A stretch of 64,000 nucleotides of DNA from Curtobacterium sp. L6-1 (lineage in GTDB: Bacteria; Actinomycetota; Actinomycetes; Actinomycetales; Microbacteriaceae): contig NZ_CP076544.1 in assembly GCF_018885305.1 (NCBI RefSeq), positions 2,976,001 through 3,040,000 of the forward strand, read 5' to 3'. Positions 1-9,686 of the stretch are shown here, piece after piece. Under the pieces are notes generated by a model. That model was not told where the DNA came from. It searched no databases and saw only the letters and a program-made list of their open reading frames with translations. A program made the translations under genes and the position numbers. Position 1 is the stretch's first letter, and each line of letters opens with the position of its first letter.

Positions 1-41
1 ACCGGTGGCCCTCCGGGCACCCGCGGGCTACCGTGGTGCCC

Positions 42-326
42 ATGCGACGCAGGGACCGCACGACGGGCGACACCGCGCTGACGGTCGACGAGGCCACCGC
101 CATCGCCGAGCACGCCGAGCACGGTCGCCTGGACACGGAGGACCCCGAGGTCCGCCGCCTGGTCGGCGAGGCGAACCGCGTGCTCGTGCGCGCCGGCGTG
201 TGGGGCGTCGCGGAGAGCCCGCGGCAGCGGCGTCGGCGCCGGGTCCTCGCGATCGGTGCGTCGGTCCTCGTGGTCTCGTGGCTGGCGGGGTTGTTCCTGC
301 CCCTGCTCATCAAGCTCACGGAGTGA
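42..326 (+). CDS. Small single-pass membrane protein, unknown function
   Basis: A 94-residue protein with a charged, soluble N-terminal two thirds (rich in E, D and R), a basic patch QRRRRR near residue 70 and one hydrophobic C-terminal segment (roughly residues 74-92). The basic patch before the membrane segment suggests a cytoplasmic N-terminus. I chose the ATG at 42 over the two GTG codons just before it because TACCGT lies seven bases upstream, which fits a leaderless start. It converges on the ABC permease gene and shares a terminator-like hairpin with it. I do not recognise the family. A 15-bp tandem duplication spans its stop codon. Confidence 0.6.
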   Translation: MRRRDRTTGDTALTVDEATAIAEHAEHGRLDTEDPEVRRLVGEANRVLVRAGVWGVAESPRQRRRRRVLAIGASVLVVSWLAGLFLPLLIKLTE

Positions 327-343
327 CGGCTCACCGAGTGACG
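314..343 (+). repeat. 15-bp tandem duplication across a stop codon
   Basis: GCTCACGGAGTGACG is followed directly by GCTCACCGAGTGACG (one mismatch). The first copy holds the TGA stop of the upstream small membrane protein gene. Confidence 0.8.
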
Positions 344-360
344 GCTCGCCGACCGGCGCC

Positions 361-412
361 GTGACGGACGGGAGGCCCGTGGCGGTGCTGCCACGGGCCT
401 CCCGTCCGTCAC
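361..412. terminator. Bidirectional hairpin terminator (GACGGGAGGC family)
   Basis: Two 23-base arms (361-383 and 390-412) are perfectly complementary with a 6-base loop. The arms contain GACGGGAGGC and GCCTCCCGTC. It lies between two convergent genes, and the distal arm includes the TGA stop of the FtsX-type permease gene. There is no clear U tract, as is usual in actinobacteria. Confidence 0.8.
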
Positions 413-3225
413 GCGGTCCGCCGGACCGCCACCCGGCGTCGACGTCCGGCCACGAGCCAGACCCCGGCGGTCACCAGGACCGGCAGGCCGAGCGCGAGCA
501 CCGCGAGGGACACCGGGTCCGGCGCGAACGGCATGTGGACGACGCCCGTCGGGGTGGGCGTGAACCGCAGGGTGAGGGCGCGGAGCGGCAGGATTCCGAG
601 CGCGACTCCGACCAGCGAGCCGACGAGCGTGAGCACCGCCGCCTGCCAGGTGGAGACCCGGCGACGGACGCCGGGCGAGGCGCCGATCGCGTCGAGCACC
701 TCGTCGTCCCGCCGGCCGTCGGCGCGGGCGAGCCCGATGGCGACGATCGTGGCACCGAGGGTGACGATGCCGGCCAGGATCGTGACGACGATCGCGATCG
801 GACGGAACGGGTCGTCCGGGCCGGTCTCGACGGCGAACGAGGGGAACCAGAGGTCCGCGTCGCGTCCGACACTGGTCTGCCAGGTCGCGGCGAGTGCGTC
901 GGACTGCTCGTCGGAGATGCCGTCGGGGAACGACCCGACCAGGAAGTCCGGGTCGGTCTCGAGCCCGTGTCGCGCGGCCGCCTGCGGGGTGAGGAACAGC
1001 CCGATGTGCAGGGGCTGGTCGGTGTGCTCCACCACGGCCGGCACGGTGGTCGTCCGGAGTGGCTTGCCGGTCGGCGGCTCGCCGTACATCGCGTACTGGG
1101 AGGCCGGACGGGTGTCGAGCCGGACCACCCCGTCGCGCACGTACTCGGGTCGGACGGAGACGGCGTCGCCGCGTGCCAGTGCTGCCCGCGCGGCCCGGGA
1201 CGGCTCGTGGCCGAGGAGCGTCGCGAGGTCGTCGACGCTGCCGGTGAGCACGTGCGGGCTCGAGCTGTCCGGCGACACGAGCCAGGCGGCGCACGCACCG
1301 GTGCTGCTGCTGGCGCAGTCCGGCCGGTGCACGTCGACCGGGAGGGTGACCGGCTCGTCGTCGGACTGGGTCTCCACGCTGGCCCCGAGCACCCGGACGT
1401 CGGCGTCGGGCAGGACCTGGCGCACGATCCGCACCGCGCGCTCGGTGAGGTCGGCGTCCGTCCGACCGTCCGCGCCGGTGATGCTCGCCGTGCCCACGCC
1501 CATCGCGGTGCGGAACTCGTACCGCGCCTCGGTCTGCGCCTGCGAGGCGGCCGCGAAGGTCAGGACGACCGTCGCGACGAACACGACGCTCATCACGCTC
1601 GCGAGGACAGGGACCGTGCGGACCGGGTTCCGGACGGCGTCGCGCACGGCGATCCGGGCGGGGAGTCCGAGCCGCTCCCCGACCTGGGCGACGCCGCCGA
1701 GCAGCCGACGGGCGGCGAGGACGACGCCGAGCTGCGCCAGGCACGGGCCGAGCGCGACCCCGGCCCCGACGACCAGCGCGAGGTGGTCCTCCTGCACCGG
1801 CCGGTCGTTGAGCACCAGCACGCCGATGCCGCACGCGAGCGTCATCACGACGCCGACGACGGTCAGGACCGGCCCGGCCGCCGCTGCCCACCGTCGACGG
1901 GAGACGGGCGCCGGACGGGTCGCACCACGCAGGGCACTGTCCACGTCGACCCGGCTCGCGCTCCGGGCGGCGACGAGCGACGCCGCCCACCCGGCCAGGA
2001 CCCCGAGCGCCACGACCGCGAGCAGCACGAGCCACGGCAGGTGTACGCCGGGGTACTGCGCCCGGTCGCCGGAGTCGAGCAGGTGGAAGGCCGCGATGCC
2101 GCCGCCGATGCCCAGCGCGGTCCCGACGACGGCGCCGACCACCCCGAGCACGAGGCCCGAGGTCGAGACGACCGTGAACAGGAAGCGCCGGTCGCCACCG
2201 ACGCTGGCGAGCACGGCGTGCGTGCGTGTGTCGGCGCGGGAGCTCACGAGGAACGCGGCCGCGGCGAGCAGCCCGACCTCGAACAGGGCGAAGGCCCCCG
2301 CGAGCCCGATGTACCCGTAGCCGATGAGCGATCCCGACCCGCGGGTGCTCGTGCTCGCGAACGGCGGGTCGAGGACGACGGACCGTGACTCGACGACGAT
2401 GCCGTGGTCGTTGAACCGCTCGATCTCCGGCCAGGTCACGGTTCGGTCGGGCAGGAACACCTGCGTGGAGGCGGTGTCGTCCCGCTGCCCGAGCGACCCC
2501 CACGGGCCGAACACCGCGATGGTCGAGGCGGGCTGCCCGAGGTCGCGGAGGGTGCCCACGACGGTCATCCGCCGCTGCACGGGGTCGTCGACCTGCAGGG
2601 CGTCCCCGACGGCGATGTGCAGCCGGTCGAGGGTCGCCGGGGTCACGAGCACCTGGTCGGCGGACCGGGGGACCGCGCCGTCGATGTGGTCCCAGTGCCC
2701 GTGCAGGGCGCCGGCCCAGGTCTGCCCCTCGACCGCGGTGACGGTGACGGGGACACGCGGCCCGGCGACGACCGCCGAACCCGTGCGGACCGGGACGGAG
2801 ACCGCTCCGGCGGGCACGGAGCCGAGTAGGTCGGCCGTCGGGGGCGCGGACGCACCCTCGGTGGTGGACGACGGGTCCTCGACGAACCGGTCGAGCGGGC
2901 TCTTCTTCTCCGTGGTGGTTGCGTACCGATCGACCGGGTCCTGCCGCATGCCGACCAGGTCAGGGCCGTTCGACTCGAGCAGGGTGGCGGAGCGTCCGAG
3001 CTCGACGGTCAGTCGGTCCTCGGTGCTCTGCGTCGTCGAGGCGACGAGCACGCTGCCCGCGGCGAGTCCGGCGATCGGCAGCCCGATGAGCGCTGCGACG
3101 AGCACCGCGCGGCCGGTCCGGGCGAACGCCAGACGCCGGGCCAGCAGGAGCGCCGGCCGGAGGGTGGACGGGGAGGGGCTGTGGATCGTCGGTCGGTGCG
3201 AGTCCCGACGGGGACGCTCGCTCAC
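409..3225 (-). CDS. FtsX-type ABC transporter permease
   Basis: The 938-residue protein has the layout of a MacB/FtsX-type permease with two FtsX cores: a first membrane helix near residues 40-62, a large extracytoplasmic region, three helices from about 305 to 425, further helices around 450-580, a second extracytoplasmic region and a last helix cluster from about 805 to 930. Such permeases act with a separate ATPase in export or mechanical signalling across the envelope, not in substrate import. The GTG start overlaps the stop codon of the ATPase gene by four bases, so the two are probably translationally coupled. Together with the upstream PadR gene this forms a three-gene unit. The substrate cannot be read from sequence; peptide antibiotic or lipid export is the common guess for this arrangement. 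Confidence 0.88.
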   Translation of the reverse strand: MSERPRRDSHRPTIHSPSPSTLRPALLLARRLAFARTGRAVLVAALIGLPIAGLAAGSVLVASTTQSTEDRLTVELGRSATLLESNGPDLVGMRQDPVDRYATTTEKKSPLDRFVEDPSSTTEGASAPPTADLLGSVPAGAVSVPVRTGSAVVAGPRVPVTVTAVEGQTWAGALHGHWDHIDGAVPRSADQVLVTPATLDRLHIAVGDALQVDDPVQRRMTVVGTLRDLGQPASTIAVFGPWGSLGQRDDTASTQVFLPDRTVTWPEIERFNDHGIVVESRSVVLDPPFASTSTRGSGSLIGYGYIGLAGAFALFEVGLLAAAAFLVSSRADTRTHAVLASVGGDRRFLFTVVSTSGLVLGVVGAVVGTALGIGGGIAAFHLLDSGDRAQYPGVHLPWLVLLAVVALGVLAGWAASLVAARSASRVDVDSALRGATRPAPVSRRRWAAAAGPVLTVVGVVMTLACGIGVLVLNDRPVQEDHLALVVGAGVALGPCLAQLGVVLAARRLLGGVAQVGERLGLPARIAVRDAVRNPVRTVPVLASVMSVVFVATVVLTFAAASQAQTEARYEFRTAMGVGTASITGADGRTDADLTERAVRIVRQVLPDADVRVLGASVETQSDDEPVTLPVDVHRPDCASSSTGACAAWLVSPDSSSPHVLTGSVDDLATLLGHEPSRAARAALARGDAVSVRPEYVRDGVVRLDTRPASQYAMYGEPPTGKPLRTTTVPAVVEHTDQPLHIGLFLTPQAAARHGLETDPDFLVGSFPDGISDEQSDALAATWQTSVGRDADLWFPSFAVETGPDDPFRPIAIVVTILAGIVTLGATIVAIGLARADGRRDDEVLDAIGASPGVRRRVSTWQAAVLTLVGSLVGVALGILPLRALTLRFTPTPTGVVHMPFAPDPVSLAVLALGLPVLVTAGVWLVAGRRRRVAVRRTA

Positions 3226-3953
3226 GGCTGGTCCTGCGCGTCCTGCAGGGCCAGCTCGACGCCGGCGTAGGCGGTCTCGTCGACGATCCGACCGTCGCGC
3301 AGGAACACGATCCGGTCGGCCCAGGCCGCGTGCCGTGCGTCGTGCGTGACGAGCAGGGCACCGGCGCCGGCGTCGACGTGCCGGCGGAGCATGCGGAGCA
3401 CGACCTCCCCGGTCTGCGAGTCGAGGGCGCCGGTCGGCTCGTCGGCGAGGACGAGCCTGCGGTCGCCGACGACCCCGCGCGCGATGGCGACGCGTTGGCG
3501 CTGCCCGCCGGACAGGTCGTCGGGCCAGGCGTCGAGGCGGTGCCCGAGTTCGACGCTCTCGAGCGCGAGGACCGCTGCCTTGCGGGCCCGTCCGGTGCGC
3601 CAGCCGTCGAGCTCGAGCGGCAGTGCCACGTTCTCGACCGCGGTCAGCGAGGGGATGAGGTTAAAGTCCTGGAACACGAAGCCGAGCACCCGGCGACGCA
3701 GGGCGGCGAGTTCGCGGGCGGGCCGGTCGGACACCCACTCGCCGTCGATGCGGACCTCGCCGCTCGTGGGCGGCATGAGCGTGCCGGCGACCGACAGCAG
3801 CGTCGACTTCCCGGAGCCCGAGGTGCCCATCACGGCGACCATCTCGCCCGGGCGGATCGTCAGGTCGACACCGGCCAGGGCGGTCACGGCCTGGGCGCCG
3901 GAGCCGTACTGGACGGCGACGGCGTCGAGTTCGAGGAGCGGGGTGGTGGTCAT
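3222..3953 (-). CDS. ABC transporter ATP-binding protein (MacB/LolD type)
   Basis: This 243-residue ATPase has a Walker A motif GTSGSGKST near residue 42, a Q-loop (FQDFN), the signature LSGGQRQRVAIARG, Walker B VLADEPTGALD and a switch His (THD). The sequence LADEPTGALD and the length match the MacB/LolD class that partners FtsX-type permeases. The ATG at 3953 begins MTTTPLLELD and overlaps the PadR stop codon by four bases (ATGA); the reading frame runs further upstream, but those codons belong to the PadR region. It should energise the adjacent permease. Confidence 0.92.
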   Translation of the reverse strand: MTTTPLLELDAVAVQYGSGAQAVTALAGVDLTIRPGEMVAVMGTSGSGKSTLLSVAGTLMPPTSGEVRIDGEWVSDRPARELAALRRRVLGFVFQDFNLIPSLTAVENVALPLELDGWRTGRARKAAVLALESVELGHRLDAWPDDLSGGQRQRVAIARGVVGDRRLVLADEPTGALDSQTGEVVLRMLRRHVDAGAGALLVTHDARHAAWADRIVFLRDGRIVDETAYAGVELALQDAQDQP

Positions 3954-4552
3954 CGGCGGGCCTCCGTGCTGCGTCGGCCGGTCGGCTCGCTGCCGAACGC
4001 GTCCTCGTCGTCGGGGGCGTCCGTCGTGGCTCGGGGAGCGGGCTGGTACCGCGCGACGCTCGACTCGACGTGGTCGAGCCACCGGACCTCGGACTCCGCC
4101 TGGAACACCATCGACTCGAGCACGAGCGACCACGCCAGCTCGGTCGAGGGGTCCGTGGTGCGCTTGAGCCGGGTGAGGTCCTGCAGCGCCCGGATCGCCG
4201 CGGCGCGCTGCACCTGCACGAGGTGCCGGACGTCGACGCCCGGCACGGTGACGGCGATCGCGAACTTGATCGCCAGCTCGTCGCGCCCGCGCTTCGAGGG
4301 CACCGGCTCGCTGAACCAGCGGTCGACGGCCTCGCGGCCCGCGTCGGTCGCCGTGTAGACGACGTGTCCGTCGTCGTCGGCGTCGCCGCGGGCCACGAGA
4401 CCGTCGCGTTCCAACCGGTCGAGCGTCGTGTAGACCTGGCCGATGTTCAGCGGCCAGCTGCCCCCCGTGCGGTGCTCGAACTCCCCCCGGAGCTGGTAGC
4501 CGTAACCGGGCTCGGCCACCAGCAGTGCGAGTACGCCCATCCGAACGCTCAT
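3950..4552 (-). CDS. PadR family transcriptional regulator
   Basis: A 200-residue PadR-type protein. The N-terminal winged helix begins MSVRMGVLALLVAEPGYGYQ and contains the family hallmark YTTLDRLERDGLV; the C-terminal helices (about 90-170) resemble the Vir_act_alpha_C dimerisation domain. PadR proteins usually repress a neighbouring exporter and release DNA on binding a small phenolic or antibiotic-like ligand. It is the first gene of the PadR-ATPase-permease unit, and a twin palindrome lies 36-64 bases upstream of its start, so autorepression of the whole operon is likely. The start at 4552 was preferred to the longer frame reaching 4639 because the extension would run through that operator. 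Confidence 0.9.
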   Translation of the reverse strand: MSVRMGVLALLVAEPGYGYQLRGEFEHRTGGSWPLNIGQVYTTLDRLERDGLVARGDADDDGHVVYTATDAGREAVDRWFSEPVPSKRGRDELAIKFAIAVTVPGVDVRHLVQVQRAAAIRALQDLTRLKRTTDPSTELAWSLVLESMVFQAESEVRWLDHVESSVARYQPAPRATTDAPDDEDAFGSEPTGRRSTEARR

Positions 4553-4587
4553 CGTTCCCCCTCGGCCTCCGGAGCACCTCTCCTTCG

Positions 4588-4616
4588 GCATACCGAGTAT
4601 GCACATACCCGGTATG
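4588..4616. promoter_or_regulatory. Twin palindromic operator, probably for PadR
   Basis: Two palindromes lie side by side: GCATAC-CGA-GTATGC (4588-4602) and CATAC-CCG-GTATG (4604-4616), with centres 15 bp apart. They stand in the leader of the PadR-ABC operon. The placement suggests cooperative binding by PadR dimers. Binding is inferred from position and symmetry only. Confidence 0.65.
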
Positions 4617-4655
4617 CCCGAGCAAGCCGCGCAGGTCACGGTCCGGCCACGGACG

Positions 4656-4695
4656 GACGGGAGGCCCGTGGCGATCCCGCCACGGGCCTCCCGTC
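4656..4695 (-). terminator. Hairpin terminator (GACGGGAGGC family)
   Basis: An 18-bp perfect stem (4656-4673 with 4678-4695) and a four-base loop, placed just downstream of the aldo/keto reductase gene on the minus strand and before the PadR promoter. Confidence 0.78.
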
Positions 4696-4711
4696 TGGTC
4701 GTCTCCGACGA

Positions 4712-5593
4712 TCAGCTGTGCAGCTTCGACAGCTCCTGGAACTCGTCGTCGGTGAGCTCGATCGTCGCACCCTGGAGGTTGTCCTCGAGGTGGTCGACGC
4801 TCGACGTGCCGGGGATCGGCAGCATGACGGGCGAGCGCTTGAGCAGCCACGCGAGCGCGACCTGCGCCGGGGTGGCGTCCTTCTGCTTCGCCAGCTCGGT
4901 GAGCGGGGAGTCCGCGCCGGTCAGGCCACCGGTCGCGAGCGGGAACCACGGGATGAACCCGATGCCCTGCTCCTCGGACCAGTCGAGGAGCTCCTCGGCC
5001 GAGCGGTCGGTGAGGTTGTAGAGGTTCTGCACGGAGACGATCGTGGCGATCTCCTGCGCGGCCTTCACGTCGTCGACGGAGACCTCGGACAGACCGATGT
5101 GGCGGATCTTGCCCTCGTCCTGCAGCTTCTTCAGCTCGCCGATCTGGTCCTCGAGCGGGACCTTCGGGTCGATGCGGTGCAGCTGGAACAGGTCGATGCG
5201 CTCGAGGCCCAGACGGCGGAGGCTCATCTCGGCCTCCTGGCGCAGGTACTCCGGGCGGCCGACCGGCGGCCACTCGTTCGGACCGGTGCGGGTCAGGCCG
5301 GCCTTGGTCGCGATCACGACGTCGTCGCCGTAGGGGTGGAGGGCCTCCTTGAGGAGCTCCTCGGCGACGTAGGGGCCGTACGAGTCGGCCGTGTCGAAGA
5401 AGTTCACGCCGAGCTCGACGGCACGCTTGAGGACGCGGATCGCCTCGTCGTGGTCCTTCGGCGGTCCCCAGACGCCGGGGCCCGTCAGCTGCATGGTGCC
5501 GTAGCCCAGTCGGTTGACCTCGAGGTCCCCGCCGATGCGGAAGGTGCCGGAGGACGCGGCCGGACGGTTCGTGGTGTCAGTGCCTGTGGTCAT
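4712..5593 (-). CDS. Aldo/keto reductase
   Basis: The 293-residue protein shows the aldo/keto reductase barrel: [10 protein letters not shown] (catalytic Asp and Tyr), VVIATKAG (Lys) and LFQLHRIDP (His), followed by IRHIGLSE and a C-terminal nucleotide-binding [19 protein letters not shown]-dependent reduction of an aldehyde or ketone is expected; the substrate is unknown. The ATG at 5593 is preceded by TAGACC six bases upstream, close to the leaderless pattern but not ending in T. It ends in a GACGGGAGGC hairpin. It is one of three distinct members of this superfamily in the window, not tandem copies. Confidence 0.92.
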   Translation of the reverse strand: MTTGTDTTNRPAASSGTFRIGGDLEVNRLGYGTMQLTGPGVWGPPKDHDEAIRVLKRAVELGVNFFDTADSYGPYVAEELLKEALHPYGDDVVIATKAGLTRTGPNEWPPVGRPEYLRQEAEMSLRRLGLERIDLFQLHRIDPKVPLEDQIGELKKLQDEGKIRHIGLSEVSVDDVKAAQEIATIVSVQNLYNLTDRSAEELLDWSEEQGIGFIPWFPLATGGLTGADSPLTELAKQKDATPAQVALAWLLKRSPVMLPIPGTSSVDHLEDNLQGATIELTDDEFQELSKLHS

Positions 5594-5602
5594 GTCCCCG
5601 GT

Positions 5603-6217
5603 CTACGCCTCCGGGGTGTCGCGCTCCTGGAGGTCCGCTCCGCGACGGGGGTACGGCGTCTCCCCGCGGGACAGCCCGGCGACGAGCTTCGTGATGCGGT
5701 TCGCCCGGGCGGTGTCGCTCGGGGCGGTCACCACCCGGTGCAGCACGGCGTACCGGTTAGCCGCGTCGAGCTCCGCGAACAGCGCGGCGGCGGTCGGCGT
5801 GGCGTCGAGCGCTACCCGCAGGTCCTCGGGCACCTCGGCTGTCGCAGCCCCCGCGTACGCGCGGTCCCACCGGCCGTCGGCCTTCGCCCGGTCGACCTCC
5901 GCCCGCCCGCGGGGCCGCACCCGTCCGGCCTCCACCAGCGCGGCGACGAGCCCGACGTTCCGCTTCGACCAGAGGGACGCCTTCCGCCGGGGGGTGAACC
6001 GTTGGAGGAACGTGGCCGCGTCGAGACCGCGCTTCGACCCGTCGATCCACCCGGAGCAGAGCGCCTCGTCCAGGGCCTGTGCGTAGGTCAGGCTCGTCGG
6101 GCTGGTCGTGCCCTTCTTCGCGAGGACGAGCCAGACCCCGTCGGACGTGTCCTCGTGCCCGTGCAGCCACGCACGCCAGGCGGCGGCGTCGGCGACGACG
6201 AACGGCTCGATCTCCAT
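5603..6217 (-). CDS. YdeI/OmpD-associated family protein
   Basis: The 204-residue protein begins MEIEPFVVADAAAWRAWL and carries the family features GVWLVLAKKG, the ALDEALCSGWIDG block and FTPRRKASLWSKRN, followed by a C-terminal region with FAELDAANRYAVLHRV. Proteins of this family are widespread in actinobacteria and have been loosely linked to bacteriocin protection, but the biochemical role is not settled. It sits nine bases upstream of the aldo/keto reductase gene on the same strand, so the two may be co-transcribed. Confidence 0.85.
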   Translation of the reverse strand: MEIEPFVVADAAAWRAWLHGHEDTSDGVWLVLAKKGTTSPTSLTYAQALDEALCSGWIDGSKRGLDAATFLQRFTPRRKASLWSKRNVGLVAALVEAGRVRPRGRAEVDRAKADGRWDRAYAGAATAEVPEDLRVALDATPTAAALFAELDAANRYAVLHRVVTAPSDTARANRITKLVAGLSRGETPYPRRGADLQERDTPEA

Positions 6218-6221
6218 GCGG

Positions 6222-6770
6222 TCATGGTCGCACGCGGTCGCCCTCCGAGCCGCTGATCCGGACGGCGTCGGCCCACGCGGACACCCAGTCCGGCAGGGTC
6301 AGGTCACGGGGCGACCGGCCGGCGGCGGCGAGCAGCTCGTCGGACCGGACCGTGCCTCCCGTCCGACGGAGGAACCGGGCCTGCACGACCGCCCGCGCCA
6401 CGACCGCACCGCGGCGGGTGAACGTCTGCTCCATGTAGACCGCGCGCTCGTCGACGCCGAGCACCCGCGACCGGAGCTCGAACCGCTGCCCGAGCGTCAG
6501 CGAGCGCTTGTACGTGATCGTCTGCGCGGCGACGACCGGGTACCAGCCGTGCTCGGCGATCGTCGCCCAGAAGCCGGAGCGCAGCATGAGGTCGAGCCGG
6601 CCGAGGTCGAGCAGCGACAGGTACTTCCCGTTGTTGACGTGCCGGAGCGGGTCCAGGTCGGTGAGCGTCACGCGGAACGGGGTCCGCGACTCGTCCCAGA
6701 GCGACAGCCGGCGGCGCGGGGTGAGGCGCACGCGCAGGGTGAGCAGCAGGAGCCGGAAGGTCAGGTTCAC
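6222..6770 (-). CDS. Hotdog-fold thioesterase family protein
   Basis: A 182-residue protein with the acyl-CoA thioesterase signature [20 protein letters not shown], typical of 4HBT-type enzymes with an Asp-His-Asn region on the central hotdog helix, followed by [20 protein letters not shown]. It probably hydrolyses an acyl-CoA or acyl-carrier thioester. I chose the GTG at 6770 because the region upstream is the divergent promoter zone of the next gene; a longer frame exists but has no family similarity. Four bases separate it from the YdeI-like gene, suggesting one transcript. A single GCCTCCCGTC motif lies inside the coding region at 6354-6363. Confidence 0.85.
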   Translation of the reverse strand: MNLTFRLLLLTLRVRLTPRRRLSLWDESRTPFRVTLTDLDPLRHVNNGKYLSLLDLGRLDLMLRSGFWATIAEHGWYPVVAAQTITYKRSLTLGQRFELRSRVLGVDERAVYMEQTFTRRGAVVARAVVQARFLRRTGGTVRSDELLAAAGRSPRDLTLPDWVSAWADAVRISGSEGDRVRP

Positions 6771-6990
6771 GGGGTCGATCAGACCACCAGCGGGGCCCGG
6801 GCGCGAGGAGGTTGGAGGTCCTCCACACACGACGACGTCGTCGACCGCCTCGCGTCCGCCGCTTCCCGCCACCTGCCCGCTCCCTGCCGGTGCATTCCCG
6901 GCAGACGGGCACGGCCAGTGCCTCCCTCCGTCCCGGCCCGGGCGAGTACACCGGGACCTGCAGACAACGGACCTCACGAAAGGACCACGC

Positions 6991-7977
<987 letters not shown>

Positions 7978-7991
7978 AGCGACCACCGGTC

Positions 7992-8033
7992 GGACGGGAG
8001 GCCCGGTACCAGCTGGTACCGGGCCTCCCGTCC
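7992..8033. terminator. Perfect palindromic terminator
   Basis: A 42-base perfect palindrome with the outer block GGACGGGAGGCCCGG, a GGTACC and the centre AGCT. It stands between convergent genes. It matches the palindrome at 16232-16273 except for one base pair exchanged on both arms. Confidence 0.8.
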
Positions 8034-8072
8034 GTCACGGCTCGCGCCGGGACCCGATCTCGGGACTCGACC

Positions 8073-8552
8073 TCAGACGTCGGCGGCGAACGCCGCGACG
8101 CGGAGCTGCAGGTCCTCCATCCGCCGGAGGCGTGCCGCCGCGGCGTCGTGGCCCTCGTACGCCGGTGGCGGGGTCCGCCGGACGTTGCGCGAGCACTGGA
8201 AGTCCTGGCAGACCAGGGTGCCGACGGTGTCGCCCTTCCGGCCCGACGGCCCGGAGCGTTTGGCGGAGTAGAACACGACGTCGTTCGGCAGCGTCACGTC
8301 CTGGCACCACGAGCACTGGGCGCGGGAGCGCGGCGACGCCTCGGCCTGCCGGAACAGCAGCCCGACGAGGTCCCCGTCGAGCGTCGGGACGACGGCGTAG
8401 GCGCGGCGGGCGGTCTTCCGGTCGCGCCAGCCGAGGAAGGTCAGGTCCTCCCAGGCGACGGTGTCGAGGTCGGGGAGGGACATGTCGGTGACCTCGCGGC
8501 GCGAGGCGTTGACGAAGGAGGCGCGGAGGGCCTCGGTGGTGACGGGGAGCAC
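8073..8552 (-). CDS. FBP domain protein with treble-clef zinc finger
   Basis: The 159-residue protein matches actinobacterial FBP-domain proteins: ALRASFVNASRREV near the N-terminus, LTFLGWRDRK, a CSWC pair, and CQDFQC near residue 115, together a likely four-cysteine zinc site. The name comes from similarity to fibronectin-binding elongation factor G-binding proteins (FusB-like treble-clef fingers), some of which act on EF-G and fusidic acid resistance; whether this protein does so is unknown. The GTG at 8552 (VLPVTTEALRAS) was chosen over the internal ATG because the conserved FVNASRRE block lies before that ATG. ACAGG lies a few bases upstream. Confidence 0.8.
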   Translation of the reverse strand: MLPVTTEALRASFVNASRREVTDMSLPDLDTVAWEDLTFLGWRDRKTARRAYAVVPTLDGDLVGLLFRQAEASPRSRAQCSWCQDVTLPNDVVFYSAKRSGPSGRKGDTVGTLVCQDFQCSRNVRRTPPPAYEGHDAAAARLRRMEDLQLRVAAFAADV

Positions 8553-8746
8553 GGTGAGCCTGTCGTTGTGGGCACCCGGCGTCGCGGTGGTCGCGCACGG
8601 ACCTCGGCGGCACGGAGCCGCGAGCCGGACGTGGTCGACGTCGGCACGCGTGGCGCGGTGGCGAGGTGTGCTGCGACCCGGCGAGCGGGTGCGGTGGTTC
8701 TGGAGGGGTCGGGAGCGGGAGCCGTGTCGTCGACACGGCCGGGGCG

Positions 8747-8800
8747 TCAGGCCCTGATGCCGGCGCAGGCGCCGACGACCTCCTCGGGACGGTTGCTCAC
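8747..8800 (-). CDS. Possible 17-residue leaderless peptide upstream of the FBP gene
   Basis: A short frame starts at a GTG at 8800 and would encode MSNRPEEVVGACAGIRA. TAGGGT lies exactly six bases upstream, the spacing of a leaderless start, and overlaps the TAG stop of the methyltransferase gene. About 20 bases after the stop lies a short palindrome (CCGTGTCGTCGACACGG). It could be a leader peptide for the downstream gene, a small protein, or chance in a GC-rich sequence. Confidence 0.3.
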   Translation of the reverse strand: MSNRPEEVVGACAGIRA

Positions 8801-8809
8801 GCAGCCACC

Positions 8810-9583
8810 CTACGGCTGGGCGACGACGAGCACCAGCGCACCCTCGTACGACGGCTGCACGCGGAGCCGGCCGTACCGGGCGTCCCACGAGCCGTCCTCG
8901 ATCGCGGTGCGGAGGGCGGCGACCGAGCGGGCCGCGGTCATCTCGTCGACGGACGCCCACGCCGGGTCCGCCCGTCGCGCCCCCGTGTCGAGCAGCCGCT
9001 CCGGACGGCCGTAGTACGCCTCGGAGAACCCGTCGACGCACGTGAAGGGGATCGGCAGCCGGGTCGTCGTGACCTGCCCACCGAGGGCGTCGGTGATCCG
9101 GTCGAGGGACGGGTACCGACGGGCCTCGGCCGCCACGACCTCGGGGGCGTAGTCGGCGAGCCAGTGGTCCTCGACCCGTGCGGGGTCGGAGGTCAGCAGG
9201 ACGACGGGCCCCCGGGTGACCCGGCGCACCTCGGCCAGCCCGCGCTCGAGGTCCGACCACCGGTGCACCGAGAAGGTCGACAACGCGGCGTCGAAGGCGT
9301 CGTCGGCGAACGGCAGGTCCTCGGCGGTGGCGTCCAGGGCCTCGGGCAGGTCGGCTGGACGCCGGGCGCGCGCGGCGGCGGAGGGCTCGACGGCGGTGAC
9401 CTCGCGGTCGCGCGGCTCGTACGACCCGGTGCCGGCCCCGACGTCCAGGACGGTGCGGGCCTGGCCGAGCGCGACCCGGATCGCCCGCTCGAAGGCCGGC
9501 TCCGGACGGCGGTAGCGCGTGTCGCCCTCGCCGACGGTGCCGTGGTCGTCGTCCCCGGCTGGTCCGTCCGCAGTCCTGGTCAC
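8810..9583 (-). CDS. Class I SAM-dependent methyltransferase
   Basis: The 257-residue protein has motif I VLDVGAGTGSY near residue 45, an acidic TAVEPS strand, then DATAEDLPFADDAFDAALSTFSVH (motif region IV) and a Methyltransf_11-like core. The substrate is probably a small molecule but cannot be deduced. The GTG at 9583 has TAGGCT six bases upstream (leaderless pattern). No neighbour gives functional context. Confidence 0.85.
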   Translation of the reverse strand: MTRTADGPAGDDDHGTVGEGDTRYRRPEPAFERAIRVALGQARTVLDVGAGTGSYEPRDREVTAVEPSAAARARRPADLPEALDATAEDLPFADDAFDAALSTFSVHRWSDLERGLAEVRRVTRGPVVLLTSDPARVEDHWLADYAPEVVAAEARRYPSLDRITDALGGQVTTTRLPIPFTCVDGFSEAYYGRPERLLDTGARRADPAWASVDEMTAARSVAALRTAIEDGSWDARYGRLRVQPSYEGALVLVVAQP

Positions 9584-9686
9584 GCCGTCAGCCTACGGCG
9601 CGCGGTCGGGGCGGGGCGGGGCTGGCCGGAGGGGCCGGGCCGGGGCTGTGCTGGTGGGGCTGGACGGGCGGCGCCGGCCTCGCCGG

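Noticed and set aside
256..2388. A 710-codon plus-strand open frame opposite the FtsX permease gene
   Set aside because: Shadow of the minus-strand gene in high-GC DNA: composition is dominated by R, G, D, E and H, with no hydrophobic core or family motif.
3222..5273. A continuous 683-codon minus-strand frame joining the ABC ATPase to upstream sequence
   Set aside because: Only the last 243 codons resemble a protein family; the rest overlaps PadR and aldo/keto reductase genes and the operator.
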